Notes under the pieces: model-generated
What the model saw: the letters and a program-made list of their open reading frames with translations, nothing else
What the model was told of the DNA's origin: nothing
Database searches by the model: none
Shown here: one piece after another, positions 25,870-35,844 of the stretch
Layout of the letters: the number at the start of each line of letters is the position of its first letter
Numbering within the stretch: the stretch's first letter is position 1
Made by a program: the position numbers and the translations under genes
From: Bacteroidota bacterium
Lineage (GTDB): Bacteria; Bacteroidota; Bacteroidia; Bacteroidales; F082
Length of the DNA stretch: 64,000 nt
Direction of reading: 5' to 3'
Assembly (NCBI GenBank): GCA_013203805.1
Contig: JABMPH010000507.1
Location: 42,666 to 106,665 of the forward strand

Positions 25870-28800
25870 ATGAACACATTTAAAAAGATTATCTCTTATT
25901 CGCTTATTATCCTGGCGATTGTAATTATCAGCAGTTTTCAATTAATACCTGACAGTAATAAATACAATGAACAATGGCAAAAAGTAGAAAATCTCGCAAA
26001 AAATGGTCAACCTAAATCAGCACTTATAATTGTTGATGAAATATATAAGACTGCCAAAGGCGAAGATGATAAACCTCAAATTATAAAATCGCTCATATAT
26101 CGTGTAAGTCTGCAAAGCCAATTTGAGGAAGAGCACATAATCAAGTCTATTGATATTTTCAAAAAGGAAATTGAAACTGCATCTACACCTGAAAAACAGA
26201 TATTGCAATCATTGGTTGCAGAACTCTATCAAACATATTACAACTCAAACAGATGGATAATTAACTCCCGACAGATTGTATCAGAAAATGATAGTGATGA
26301 TATTAGCACCTGGGATGCCGTAACACTTATCAAGGAAATTGAAAAGTATTATAGTGCCTCATTGCAAAATGAAAAAGAGCTTTCAAAAATACCTCTCAAA
26401 AATTATAACTCTGTACTGCTCCATGGTGATTCGGCAAACACAACATTGTTTCCTTACCTATTTGATTTGCTTGCAAACAGGGCATTAAATTATTTTACAT
26501 CAAGTGATTATGAGTTTACACAGATTTCTTCTCCTGTTCAAAACAATAGCGCTAGTTATTTAATCCCAACACCTGAATTTGCTAATTTGAAGATTAATCC
26601 TCTTAATAATAAAGAAAGTTTCATCCTCTCAATTTTTCAGAAATTAATATCATTACATATCAAACACAAAAATACTGAGGCTCTTGTGGATTTGGATCTA
26701 AGAAGACTAAAATACGTAGAGAATAATTCAAATCATTCATCTGACATTGGAAGCAAATATATCAGTTCATTAACATATTTGGCAAAAAAATATAATAATC
26801 ACCCTGTTTTTGTGTCTATTGCATTCGAACTGGCGAACCAATATTTCATAGATGGGAAAAACTATTCACCCAAGTACAATGACGATAATAAATTCAACTT
26901 TGTTAAGGCTGACAGTATTTGTAAACTAGCATTAAAACAATTTCCTGACGTTATAGGATCGAACAAATGCCGTAATTTAAGTGAACAGATAAATCAAGTT
27001 GATTTTATATTTGATATTCAGGTTGCTCAATCGCCCAACTCCCCAACACTATCATTTATTGAGTTTAAAAACATTGATCATTTGTACTTCAAGGTTGTTG
27101 TTGGTAACCCCAAGGCAAATGCCGACAGGCACAACAAAAAAGAAAATATTCAAAATCAACTTCGTGAAAAAGAAGTTATTTCATGGGAACAAGAGCTTCC
27201 GGCAACAACTGATCACAGATCGCATACTGTTGAGATTAAAATCCCGCAACTTCCTCTGGGATATTACATAATCTTTGCATCCAACGATTCATTATTCAGC
27301 ACAACTCAAACTATTAAGTTCAAACCAATTTGGGTAACCAATCTAAGTTATATGACCAGTGCTAATCCTACTTCTGATCACACTGACATGTACATAGTTA
27401 ATCGGGAAACAGGAAGAAGTATTGGCGATGTAAGCATTACAATATATAAGCAGCAATACGATAATCGTAGCAGGAGTTACACTATTAAAGAAGTTGGAAA
27501 GGTAATTTCTGATAACGTAGGGTATGCAAAAATTGAATCGATTAGTGATAATAATTATGGTACGTATTTATTTGAGTTTGTGAAGGATGATGACAAGCTT
27601 TTTTCCGAAAATTATCTGAACTTTTTTCGCGCTACTGAAAATAACAAACCAAAGATTAAAACATTTTTGTTCACCGACAGGGCTGTTTATCGGCCGGGAC
27701 AAACCGTTTATTTTAAAGGTATAGTTATTGAAGAAATAGCACAAGACATTAATTTGCTTAAGGATTATACCTCTGATATTGAGTTTGCAAATTCGAGCAG
27801 AAAGATAATAGCATCAATAAAGTTTACGACTACCGAAGATGGCTCATTTAACGGATTCTTTACAATACCTGTGGGTGGATTGAACGGACAAATGACAATT
27901 AAGAGCAAAACCGGTTCTATTCAAATATTAGTTGAGAATTACAAACTTCCAACATTTGAGGTAGTTTTCGATAGTCTGGCAGGTCAGCCTAAATTAGGTG
28001 ACAATATTACAATAACTGGTAGTGCCATGGGGTATGCAGGTAATGCCGTTGATGGCGCCGAAGTTAAGTACAGAGTTATTAGAAAAGTAAACTTCCCATG
28101 GCCATACTATAGAGATTTTTCATGGTTTCCACCAAACATTAAAAACGATCTGGAAATAACAAACGGAGTGGTAACAACCTCTTCTATGGGTGAATTTAAT
28201 ATTCAATTTGATGCAATCCCTGATAATAATATCCCCAAAAAAACTGATCCCGTATTTACTTATGAAATTACTACCGAAATAACTGATATAACAGGAGAAG
28301 TTAGAACCGGGCAAACAAGTGTTAAAATTGGAACTAAGTCGGTAATTTTAGATATTGAAATACCAAAAGTTGTTGAAATAGGGAACATTGGAACTCCTGA
28401 AATTCATGCCAAAAACCTTAACGGATCAGGCATTAAATTCGATGCCGCCATATCAATTTATGAACTTACTCCACCCACTAGACTACTACACAATCGTCCT
28501 TGGCCTCAACCTGAATTTAGTGTTATTCCTGAAAAAGAATTCATTGTAGATTTTCCACATTTGCCTTATAAAAATGACCTTGATCCACTTACGTGGGAAA
28601 AAACAAAAGTAGCTAACGCGCAAATAACCGTAACTGGATCTGGAACAATTCCTTCCAACTTATTTAATGAATTAGAGCAAGGTGAATATTTAATTATTGT
28701 TGATGGAAAAGATAACCAAGGAAATACCATTGAAACCAAACAAGTTTTCACATTGTATTCATCATCAGGTAAAAGATTGCCCGGAAACATGATTAATTGG

Positions 28801-31800
28801 GTTGCCATAACCACCAAGAAAGCAGAGCCGGGGGACATCATAAAACTTGTTGTAGGTTCAGCAACTCGTAAAACCCCCTTAATGTATGAGATAGTAAATG
28901 GAAATACCATTATCGAAAGAAACTGGATAACATTAAACAAAGGTCAAAAGATTATTGAAATTCCTGTTGTTGAAGCCTATAGGGGTAACTTTTCAATAAA
29001 TGTGACCATGGTTAAATTCAACGAATTTTATTCTGAAAGCATAAATATAGTCGTTCCCTTTACAAATAAAGAACTTGATATTTCTCTCGAAACATTCCGC
29101 AGTCACTTAACTCCCGGACAGAAAGAAGAATGGAAAGTCACAATTAGTGGCAAAGATGGTCAGAAATTATCAGCTGAATTATTGGCTGGAATGTATGATG
29201 CTTCTTTGGATATTTTTAGGACAAATCAGTGGCAAATGAATCTTTATCATAATAAGTCTCGCTCATCCGGATGGGAATCAAATCAATTTAACTCCTCATT
29301 ATCTGCAACATTATTTATGCCTGAATTATTATATTATCAGGCTGCCAGCATTAATTACCCAACCATAAATTGGTTTGGGTATCAAAATATGGGTTACAAT
29401 AGCAATAACTATGGTGGGATGGATTATAATTATCGTAAATCAGTAATAGCGCAGGAATCGATGGGGCTTAATGAGCAAGCCTCAGATCCTTTCAATAAAG
29501 ATCAAGTTATTCCAGAAGAAGATGAATTAGAAGAATTATATTCCCAATTTGGAGACGATCTTCAAGGAAAAAGTGAAACTGTGCCACTTCGTAGCAACTT
29601 CAACGAAACGGCTTTCTTTTTCCCTAATCTTAAAACAGACGAACTAGGAAATGTATCATTTAGTTTCAATACGCCAGATGCCCTCACAGAGTGGAAAATA
29701 CTGATGCTAGCGTATACCAATGATCTTAAAGTTGGTACTTTGGAAAGAAAAATCAAATCACAAAAGGAATTAATGATTATCCCAAATGTACCACGATTTG
29801 TACGCCAGGGTGATACATTATTATTCACTGCAAAGGTTATTAATTTCACTGATAATAGTATAGATGCAATATCAAAGATTGAATTTTTTGATGCTATTAC
29901 CATGAAACCAATTTCATTATTTATTGATGATAATAATCATACTATTTCTCAAAAAATTAAACCAAAACAGAGCGAATCGGTTAGCTGGAGTATAAGCATA
30001 CCAAGTGATATTAGCATGATGTCTTACAAAATTACATCTTCAACAGGTACTTTTAGTGATGGTGAAGAAAGGATGTTTCCTGTGCTAACGAACAGGATGT
30101 TAGTTACAAGTTCTTTTCCTATGAATGTTAGTGGGTTAAGCACTACAGATTTTAAATTTGATGCATTGGAAAAATCCAATAATAGTAGTTCGATAAATAA
30201 TTACAAATACACCATTGAGTTTACATCAAATCCCGCATGGTATGCCGTTCAGGCTCTTCCCTACTTAAGTGCACCTGAGAATAGTAACTATATGTCATTA
30301 TTCAACAGCTATTTTGCTAATTCACTTTCATCATTCATTGTAAACAGCAACCCAAATATTAAAGCTGTTTTTGAAAGCTGGAAAAACATTACCCCCGATG
30401 CTCTTCTCTCAAACCTTGAAAAAAATCAGGAATTTAAAAACACAATATTAGAGGCTACTCCATGGGTTCTTGAAGCCGATGATGAAAGTGAACAAAAACG
30501 CAGAATAGCAATTCTATTTGATGTAAACAATATGTCAGATAGTAAAGAAGCGGTACTTAACAAACTATACGAGGGACAATTGCCATCAGGTGCATGGCCT
30601 TGGTTTAAAGGTATGAAAGAAGACCGACATACAACTCAATCAATTGCACTTGGAATGGCAAAACTACATCACAAAGGTGTATTGGATTTAAAGAGTGGCA
30701 ACAGACGCTTTCAAATGGTTCGTAAGGCAATTGCCTGGCTTGATACAGAAATTGCCAGCGATTATGTAAAACTTAAAAAAACCAGTCCAAAATCATTGAA
30801 TAATTATAACCTTAGGAGTTCCCAAACTCAGTATTTGTATTTAAGATCACTTCTGGTGGATATCATTCCCATTCCTGATAAATCAAAAGAAGCAATTGAG
30901 TATTACACCAATCAGGCCAGTAAATATTGGCTAAAGCAATCAAACTACTTGCAGGGAATGACGGCAATAATGCTTCATAGTTTTGGGTACAGAAATGAGT
31001 CGGAAGCAATTATTCGCTCATTAAAAGAAAGGTCATTATACAGCAAAGAGTTGGGTATGTACTGGCGTCAGGATGCAGGATGGAATTGGTATCAGGCACC
31101 TGTTGAAACACAAGCAATGATGATTGAAACAATGGCTCAGTTGGATAATAATCCCACTGTTATTGAGCAATTAAAAATTTGGCTTATAAAGCAGAAACAA
31201 ACTCAACACTGGAAAACTTCAACTGCTACAGCCGAGGCGGTTTATGCTTTACTTATGTATGGAAATAACTCTCTTGAAAATAATGAATTAGTTGAAATAA
31301 AAGTTGGCGAAAAGATGATTGATATAAGTGCCAATTCGGATATTAAAGCAGAAGCCGGCACCGGATATTTTAGTACTTCATGGACGGGAAAAGAAATAAC
31401 CGCGGAATTATCTAACATCACTATAAAAAACCCGAACAATAATATAGCATGGGGAGCAGCATACTGGCAATATTTTGAGGACATGGATAATATCGAGTCT
31501 CATAATTCTCCTTTATCAATAAGTAAAAAACTTTTTGTCGAAAAACTCACTAATGAAGGTCCGGTTTTGGTAGCATTTGATATGGATCAGGAATTAAAAA
31601 CGGGAGACAAAGTCGTAGTAAGGTTAACTATTTCTACTGACAGAGCTATGGAATACATACACCTTAAAGATATGAGGGCAACAGCTTTTGAACCTGTTTC
31701 ACCACTATCGGGTTACTCATATAGTGGCGGACTATGGTACTACAAAAACTTAACAGATGTTAGCACTGAGTTCTTTATGCGATACTTAAATAAAGGCACA

Positions 31801-31932
31801 TATGTGCTTGAATATCCATTATTTGTAACTCAAAAAGGAGATTTCACAAATGGAATAGCAACAATACAAAGTATGTATGCTCCTGAGTTTGGAGCACATT
31901 CTTCGGGGCTAAGGATTAAAGTTGGTGAGTAG
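25870..31932 (+). CDS. Alpha-2-macroglobulin family protein lacking the thioester
   Basis: This very large surface or periplasmic protein belongs to the bacterial alpha-2-macroglobulin family. I prefer the ATG at 25870 (2020 residues) over an in-frame TTG at 25849, because the leader MNTFKKIISYSLIILAIVII starts there. Residues about 20-480 are an alpha-helical N-terminal extension. Then come macroglobulin domains: FLFTDRAVYRPGQTVYFKGIV is the MG2 signature. A proline-rich bait-like stretch follows near GWESNQFN...EDELEELYSQFGDD, then NETAFFFPNLKTDELGNVSFSFNTPDALTEWK and a helical toroid (SGAWPWFKGMKEDRHTTQ, QDAGWNWYQAPVETQAMMIE). There are only two cysteines, both near residue 365, and no CxEQ. 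The position usually occupied by it reads ENSNYMSLFNSYFAN. It may trap proteases mechanically rather than covalently. Confidence 0.9.
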   Translation: MNTFKKIISYSLIILAIVIISSFQLIPDSNKYNEQWQKVENLAKNGQPKSALIIVDEIYKTAKGEDDKPQIIKSLIYRVSLQSQFEEEHIIKSIDIFKKEIETASTPEKQILQSLVAELYQTYYNSNRWIINSRQIVSENDSDDISTWDAVTLIKEIEKYYSASLQNEKELSKIPLKNYNSVLLHGDSANTTLFPYLFDLLANRALNYFTSSDYEFTQISSPVQNNSASYLIPTPEFANLKINPLNNKESFILSIFQKLISLHIKHKNTEALVDLDLRRLKYVENNSNHSSDIGSKYISSLTYLAKKYNNHPVFVSIAFELANQYFIDGKNYSPKYNDDNKFNFVKADSICKLALKQFPDVIGSNKCRNLSEQINQVDFIFDIQVAQSPNSPTLSFIEFKNIDHLYFKVVVGNPKANADRHNKKENIQNQLREKEVISWEQELPATTDHRSHTVEIKIPQLPLGYYIIFASNDSLFSTTQTIKFKPIWVTNLSYMTSANPTSDHTDMYIVNRETGRSIGDVSITIYKQQYDNRSRSYTIKEVGKVISDNVGYAKIESISDNNYGTYLFEFVKDDDKLFSENYLNFFRATENNKPKIKTFLFTDRAVYRPGQTVYFKGIVIEEIAQDINLLKDYTSDIEFANSSRKIIASIKFTTTEDGSFNGFFTIPVGGLNGQMTIKSKTGSIQILVENYKLPTFEVVFDSLAGQPKLGDNITITGSAMGYAGNAVDGAEVKYRVIRKVNFPWPYYRDFSWFPPNIKNDLEITNGVVTTSSMGEFNIQFDAIPDNNIPKKTDPVFTYEITTEITDITGEVRTGQTSVKIGTKSVILDIEIPKVVEIGNIGTPEIHAKNLNGSGIKFDAAISIYELTPPTRLLHNRPWPQPEFSVIPEKEFIVDFPHLPYKNDLDPLTWEKTKVANAQITVTGSGTIPSNLFNELEQGEYLIIVDGKDNQGNTIETKQVFTLYSSSGKRLPGNMINWVAITTKKAEPGDIIKLVVGSATRKTPLMYEIVNGNTIIERNWITLNKGQKIIEIPVVEAYRGNFSINVTMVKFNEFYSESINIVVPFTNKELDISLETFRSHLTPGQKEEWKVTISGKDGQKLSAELLAGMYDASLDIFRTNQWQMNLYHNKSRSSGWESNQFNSSLSATLFMPELLYYQAASINYPTINWFGYQNMGYNSNNYGGMDYNYRKSVIAQESMGLNEQASDPFNKDQVIPEEDELEELYSQFGDDLQGKSETVPLRSNFNETAFFFPNLKTDELGNVSFSFNTPDALTEWKILMLAYTNDLKVGTLERKIKSQKELMIIPNVPRFVRQGDTLLFTAKVINFTDNSIDAISKIEFFDAITMKPISLFIDDNNHTISQKIKPKQSESVSWSISIPSDISMMSYKITSSTGTFSDGEERMFPVLTNRMLVTSSFPMNVSGLSTTDFKFDALEKSNNSSSINNYKYTIEFTSNPAWYAVQALPYLSAPENSNYMSLFNSYFANSLSSFIVNSNPNIKAVFESWKNITPDALLSNLEKNQEFKNTILEATPWVLEADDESEQKRRIAILFDVNNMSDSKEAVLNKLYEGQLPSGAWPWFKGMKEDRHTTQSIALGMAKLHHKGVLDLKSGNRRFQMVRKAIAWLDTEIASDYVKLKKTSPKSLNNYNLRSSQTQYLYLRSLLVDIIPIPDKSKEAIEYYTNQASKYWLKQSNYLQGMTAIMLHSFGYRNESEAIIRSLKERSLYSKELGMYWRQDAGWNWYQAPVETQAMMIETMAQLDNNPTVIEQLKIWLIKQKQTQHWKTSTATAEAVYALLMYGNNSLENNELVEIKVGEKMIDISANSDIKAEAGTGYFSTSWTGKEITAELSNITIKNPNNNIAWGAAYWQYFEDMDNIESHNSPLSISKKLFVEKLTNEGPVLVAFDMDQELKTGDKVVVRLTISTDRAMEYIHLKDMRATAFEPVSPLSGYSYSGGLWYYKNLTDVSTEFFMRYLNKGTYVLEYPLFVTQKGDFTNGIATIQSMYAPEFGAHSSGLRIKVGE

Positions 31933-31946
31933 TTCTATCTCGGATA

Positions 31947-31979
31947 TCACCTTTCGAATCGAAAAAACATGAAAGGTGA
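31947..31979 (+). terminator. Hairpin after the alpha-2-macroglobulin gene
   Basis: TCACCTTTC pairs perfectly with GAAAGGTGA across a 15-nt loop, starting 15 nt after the stop codon. Only a weak T-rich stretch follows (AATAAATTGCTTTT), so it may be a terminator or an mRNA-end stabiliser. Confidence 0.5.
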
Positions 31980-31987
31980 CAAATAAA

Positions 31988-32018
31988 TTGCTTTTAACAT
32001 ATTTTGTAACTAAATTTG
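31988..32018 (+). promoter_or_regulatory. Promoter of the malonyl-CoA decarboxylase gene
   Basis: TTG at 31988-31990 and TAAATTTG at 32011-32018 are 20 bp apart, matching the Bacteroidota -33/-7 arrangement. The predicted start site is about 35 nt before the ATG at 32059. Confidence 0.6.
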
Positions 32019-32058
32019 TATGTGTTACATCTGAAAAGTTTTAAAAGCTAACAACCCA

Positions 32059-33381
32059 ATGAACATTATAGGCCGATTTACAAAAAACCTCGTGGATTCT
32101 GTTGCAGATGCAGGGGAAAAATTTCTGAATATTAGGAAATTACGAGGTACATCAACACAAATATTACTTGATCTATGCGATGATCTGATTTCGCATAAAG
32201 GTGTAGCTTCTGGCATTGCCCTCGCCAGAGAAGTGATGAATCGTTATAACCAATTATCCAGAAAAGAGAAATTAACTTTTTTCAATGAATTGAATAAGAA
32301 GATGGGGCCTAATCTGGAAAAAATAGTTACTGTAGCACAGGCATTTATAAAACAGCCGGATGAAAAAACACTGCTGGATCTTTCGCATCAAATGAAATCG
32401 AAGCGACAGAAGCTATTTAGTAGGATGATTATGGCACCTAATGGAACAAAATCAATTGTATCACTGCGGGAGGACTTATTGGGATTTATTAAATCGGGGG
32501 TTGGTTTAGAAGCAATTGATGAAGAACTTAGGGGATTACTTACATCATGGTTTAATCCGGGGTTTCTTGTCCTGAGAAAAATCGACTGGGATACCGAAGC
32601 TTCAATACTCGAGAAGATAATTCAATACGAAGCGGTTCATTCAATTGCTGACTGGAATGACTTAAAAAGTAGATTAACAACAAACAGAAGGTGTTTTGCT
32701 TATTTTCATCCTGCCCTTGATGATGAACCTTTGATATTCGTTGAAGTAGCTTTAACCAAAGGTATAACAGGCTCTATTCAATCAATATTTAACGAACAAA
32801 GCGTTGGTAAAAAGGAAGCTGATACCGCTATATTTTATTCCATTAACAATTGCCAGCGTGGGCTTAAGAAAATTCCATTGGGAAACTTCCTAATAAAAAT
32901 GGTTGTTACCGAACTCGCATTGGAATTACCCACAATAAAAAAGTATAGTACATTATCGCCAATCCCAGGATTTGCCGACTGGCTTAAGGATGAAATAAAG
33001 TCGGGTAGCCCCGAATTTATAGCTGAAGAAGGTCGTCAATTACTTAAATCACTTGAAGATGAAGCTTGGTATAAAGATCCTAAGAAAAGTGAAATATTGA
33101 AAAAACCATTAGTCAATGCTTGTGCAATATATTTGATTAGGGTTAAAAAGTACAATAAGCCTGTTAATTCTGTTGCTAGATTTCATTTTGGCAATGGTGC
33201 CAAATTATACCGCATTAACTGGATGGGAAATACTTCGGAATACGGAATTGCCAAATCCTTTGGGTTGATGGTAAATTATCTTTACGATTTGAAAAAGATT
33301 GAAGCAAATCATGAGGCATATGTTCAAAATGGAGAGTTGGCAATATCAAAAACAGTTAAGTCAATACTGGCAATGAAATAA
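32059..33381 (+). CDS. Malonyl-CoA decarboxylase
   Basis: This enzyme would decarboxylate malonyl-CoA to acetyl-CoA and CO2. The 440-residue protein has the two-part family layout. A helical N-terminal domain occupies residues about 1-150 (LLDLCDDLISHKGVASGIALAREVM). A GNAT-like catalytic domain follows: RRCFAYFHPALDDEPLIFVEVALTKG, FYSINNCQRGLKKIPLGNFLIK, TLSPIPGFADWL (containing the family's conserved Ser) and RFHFGNGAKLYRINWMGN (containing its conserved His). I recognise the family with confidence. It has its own promoter and a two-way terminator, so it stands alone. It could serve malonate catabolism or removal of excess malonyl-CoA, but no malonate transporter or malonyl-CoA synthetase is next to it. 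Confidence 0.92.
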   Translation: MNIIGRFTKNLVDSVADAGEKFLNIRKLRGTSTQILLDLCDDLISHKGVASGIALAREVMNRYNQLSRKEKLTFFNELNKKMGPNLEKIVTVAQAFIKQPDEKTLLDLSHQMKSKRQKLFSRMIMAPNGTKSIVSLREDLLGFIKSGVGLEAIDEELRGLLTSWFNPGFLVLRKIDWDTEASILEKIIQYEAVHSIADWNDLKSRLTTNRRCFAYFHPALDDEPLIFVEVALTKGITGSIQSIFNEQSVGKKEADTAIFYSINNCQRGLKKIPLGNFLIKMVVTELALELPTIKKYSTLSPIPGFADWLKDEIKSGSPEFIAEEGRQLLKSLEDEAWYKDPKKSEILKKPLVNACAIYLIRVKKYNKPVNSVARFHFGNGAKLYRINWMGNTSEYGIAKSFGLMVNYLYDLKKIEANHEAYVQNGELAISKTVKSILAMK

Positions 33382-33405
33382 TTTACTCTGTATATCACCA
33401 TTCAG

Positions 33406-33437
33406 GTCTTTGCCAGCCAAAAAAGCTGGTAAAAGAC
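33406..33437. terminator. Bidirectional terminator between the decarboxylase and ctp genes
   Basis: GTCTTTGCCAGC pairs with GCTGGTAAAAGAC around CAAAAAA, in the 56-bp gap between two convergent genes and touching the ctp stop codon. A/T-rich arms allow it to work in both directions. Confidence 0.65.
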
Positions 33438-35060
33438 TCAATCCAAATTCCTAATCTCAAAAACTGCCCTGTTAAAGGTTGTATCAATTTTATGATAAAT
33501 AGGGTAGAATCCTTTTTCGTCAAGTACATTTCGGCCAACAAAAGCCTTAAACAGAGTTGCTATTTTATCCTTTGAAATTTGCACTTTTTCATCGCTTTGA
33601 CTAATCCCCTTATCTTCAGCAAAAGCAACTAGTTCATCAAATATAATATTATCCATATTAAAGTCCGTATCGTAGGTTTCAAAATCCTTGAACTTATTTA
33701 GCCTGGCTCTGTTTCTATCAGTATAATCAAATGCAAATTGGAAAATCAACCCTTTATTTGCAAGTAAGTTATAATAAGTATGTACGCTGTCGGTAATCAA
33801 CGGAACAAAAATATCAGGCATAATACCACCACCACCGTATACAACTTTTCCCTTTGGAGTAGTATATTTAAGCGAATCGTTAAAATGTATGCTGTCTTTA
33901 TTTGTCATTTCACCATTGTGGTAACGAAGATAATACTCCTCATAATAACTTTCCGAATCACCATTGTTGTATGGTTTTTGAATACAGCGTCCGGTTGGAG
34001 TATAATATCTTGCTGTTGTAAGCCTTACTGCTGATCCATCGGGCAAACTTATCTGTTCCTGAACTAAGCCTTTACCAAAGGTTCTGCGACCAATTATTAG
34101 ACCCTTATCATTATCCTGAAGGGCTCCGGCAATAATTTCACTGGCTGAAGCCGAATTTTCATCAACCAGAACGGCAATATCTATTTCTTCAAAATCACCA
34201 TCATCGGTTGCAAATGCATGTCGTTTGGCACGATTTTTACCATTAGTGTAAACTATTAATTCCCCTTCCTTTAAAAATTCATCGCTAATTCCTATTGCAG
34301 CCTGAAGTAAACCTCCGGGATTACCTCTCAAATCAAGAATTAATTTGGTCATTCCCTCTTCCTTAAGTTCCTTAGCAGATTCAATAAACTCATCATATGT
34401 GGTGGCCGAAAATTTATTAAGCTTAATATAACCAACATTATCATCAACCATGTAGGCAACATCCAAACTGTAAGTTGGAATTACATCACGAGTAATCGTA
34501 AAATCAATAAGCTTTGGAATCCCCCTGCGAAAATTACTAACCTTAACTTTTGTTCCTTTTTTACCCTTTAGTTTACGAATAGCGTCATTATTTGTTATAC
34601 CTATTCCTGCAACAAGCGTATCATCAACCATAACAATTCTATCACCAGCCATTAAACCTACCTTTTCGGATGGCCCGCCAGGAATGGGATTTATTACAGT
34701 AATGGTATCTTTTTGGATTCTAAAGGAAATCCCAATTCCTTCGAAACTACCAAGCAAGGGGTCGTTCACTTCATTAAACTCCTCACGTGATATATACATT
34801 GAGTGAGGATCAAGTTCCTCAAGCAATCCCCTTATGGCATCATCTTCAAGGCTTTCGCGATTAACCGTGTCAACATAGTCCTGAATAATATAATCAAGAA
34901 TATCGCCGGTTTTGTTGTATTTGTTACTGCCCAAGGGTAATAGTGATTTAGCCCCTTGAGTATTAGTTACAAGAAGAGAGCCAATCCAAATTCCAACAAT
35001 AAGGACAATTGAGAAGGCTATGGGTAAATATATTTGAAATTTACTGTTTTTCTTATTCAT
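33438..35060 (-). CDS. S41 family C-terminal processing peptidase
   Basis: This is a periplasmic, membrane-anchored serine protease (CtpA/Prc type). An N-terminal membrane anchor (IYLPIAFSIVLIVGIWIGSLLV) is followed by a helical N-domain. A PDZ domain occupies about residues 90-170 (GSFEGIGISFRIQKDTITVINPIPGGPSEKVGLMAGDRIV). The catalytic core contains LILDLRGNPGG, DENSASASEIIAGAL (nucleophile Ser in SAS) and GRRTFGKGLVQ (Lys general base). It is 540 residues, usual for the Bacteroidota form. A -7 box candidate CAAAAGTA (35074-35081, minus) lies about 14 nt before the start. The target tail specificity is not predictable. Confidence 0.94.
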   Translation of the reverse strand: MNKKNSKFQIYLPIAFSIVLIVGIWIGSLLVTNTQGAKSLLPLGSNKYNKTGDILDYIIQDYVDTVNRESLEDDAIRGLLEELDPHSMYISREEFNEVNDPLLGSFEGIGISFRIQKDTITVINPIPGGPSEKVGLMAGDRIVMVDDTLVAGIGITNNDAIRKLKGKKGTKVKVSNFRRGIPKLIDFTITRDVIPTYSLDVAYMVDDNVGYIKLNKFSATTYDEFIESAKELKEEGMTKLILDLRGNPGGLLQAAIGISDEFLKEGELIVYTNGKNRAKRHAFATDDGDFEEIDIAVLVDENSASASEIIAGALQDNDKGLIIGRRTFGKGLVQEQISLPDGSAVRLTTARYYTPTGRCIQKPYNNGDSESYYEEYYLRYHNGEMTNKDSIHFNDSLKYTTPKGKVVYGGGGIMPDIFVPLITDSVHTYYNLLANKGLIFQFAFDYTDRNRARLNKFKDFETYDTDFNMDNIIFDELVAFAEDKGISQSDEKVQISKDKIATLFKAFVGRNVLDEKGFYPIYHKIDTTFNRAVFEIRNLD

Positions 35061-35377
35061 AGAATATTTTTTGCAAAAGTATTAAAAAAGTAGTTGGCGA
35101 TGAGGTTGTAATTCTCAGGATGTGGTTTACATATTGAAAATAAAATATAGCTTGAAATAGTTTGAACAATTAATCAGGGTTGCATATTTCTAAATTAATT
35201 CATTTTTATCAACCATAATTACACTGTACGAATTAGCACACTTAGTGTTTATGTTCGAACAGGTTTCTACCTCTGAAAAAAAATTCAATCAACGTTAACC
35301 TCTGTTTTTATGCGTATTACAATTTTCGGTATGCTATTGGCATCTTAAAAGTCTAAACACTTCTAAAACTTACTACA
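35061..35377. other. Divergent intergenic gap
   Basis: These 317 bp lie between ctp (minus) and the small secreted protein (plus). Apart from the ctp -7 box at 35074-35081 I see no ORF, repeat or strong hairpin. Confidence 0.6.
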
Positions 35378-35728
35378 ATGAAATCAAGAATCGCAACCTT
35401 CTTGATAGCTTTGTGCATGTTCATGGCAGGAACTGCATTTGCTATTAACCCCGTAAATCAAAATACTAATGCCTCAAAAGCTGTAGCTTCATTACTTAAA
35501 CAAGAGATTGATTATCCAAAATTTGCCAAGGAAGAAAATTTCGAGTACTGTGTATTAGTACGAATAATTATTTCTCAAGATGGCACATTTAAAGCTGATT
35601 GCGTCAATTGTAATTGCTCGAGAATGAAAGCACATGTTATCAAAGTTATTGAAAACATCAACATGAAAGAGTTTAGTAAATACGCAGGTAAAGAATTTAA
35701 TTTTAAGATAGACTTTAAGCTGATCTAG
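35378..35728 (+). CDS. Small secreted protein with TonB-C-like fold
   Basis: This 116-residue protein has a signal peptide (MKSRIATFLIALCMFMAGTAFA) and then a single small domain: LLKQEIDYPKFAKEENFEYCVLVRIIISQDGTFKAD...HVIKVIENINM. That pattern (YP..A.....V.V.I.I..DG) is the one seen in TonB C-terminal-like and energy-transducer-like periplasmic domains of Bacteroidota. Here it lacks the membrane anchor and Pro-rich linker of real TonB. Four cysteines (one in EYCVLV and three in DCVNCNC) suggest disulfides or metal binding. It is transcribed in the same direction as the GH18 gene 116 bp later, but a separate promoter is likely there. The function is unknown. Confidence 0.65.
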   Translation: MKSRIATFLIALCMFMAGTAFAINPVNQNTNASKAVASLLKQEIDYPKFAKEENFEYCVLVRIIISQDGTFKADCVNCNCSRMKAHVIKVIENINMKEFSKYAGKEFNFKIDFKLI

Positions 35729-35809
35729 CCATATTAATTAATCTGGGTATTCAGTAAATTGTTTTCTGAAATTAAGAACAAGAAGAATTTCAGTAGATTT
35801 GACAAATGC

Positions 35810-35817
35810 TATCTTTG
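35810..35817 (+). promoter_or_regulatory. Candidate -7 box for the GH18 protein
   Basis: TATCTTTG fits TAnnTTTG. It lies 27 nt before the ATG at 35845. It also overlaps the first in-frame ATG at 35806, which argues for the later start. Confidence 0.45.
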
Positions 35818-35844
35818 TACAATTATTCTCAGTTACCATTCACA

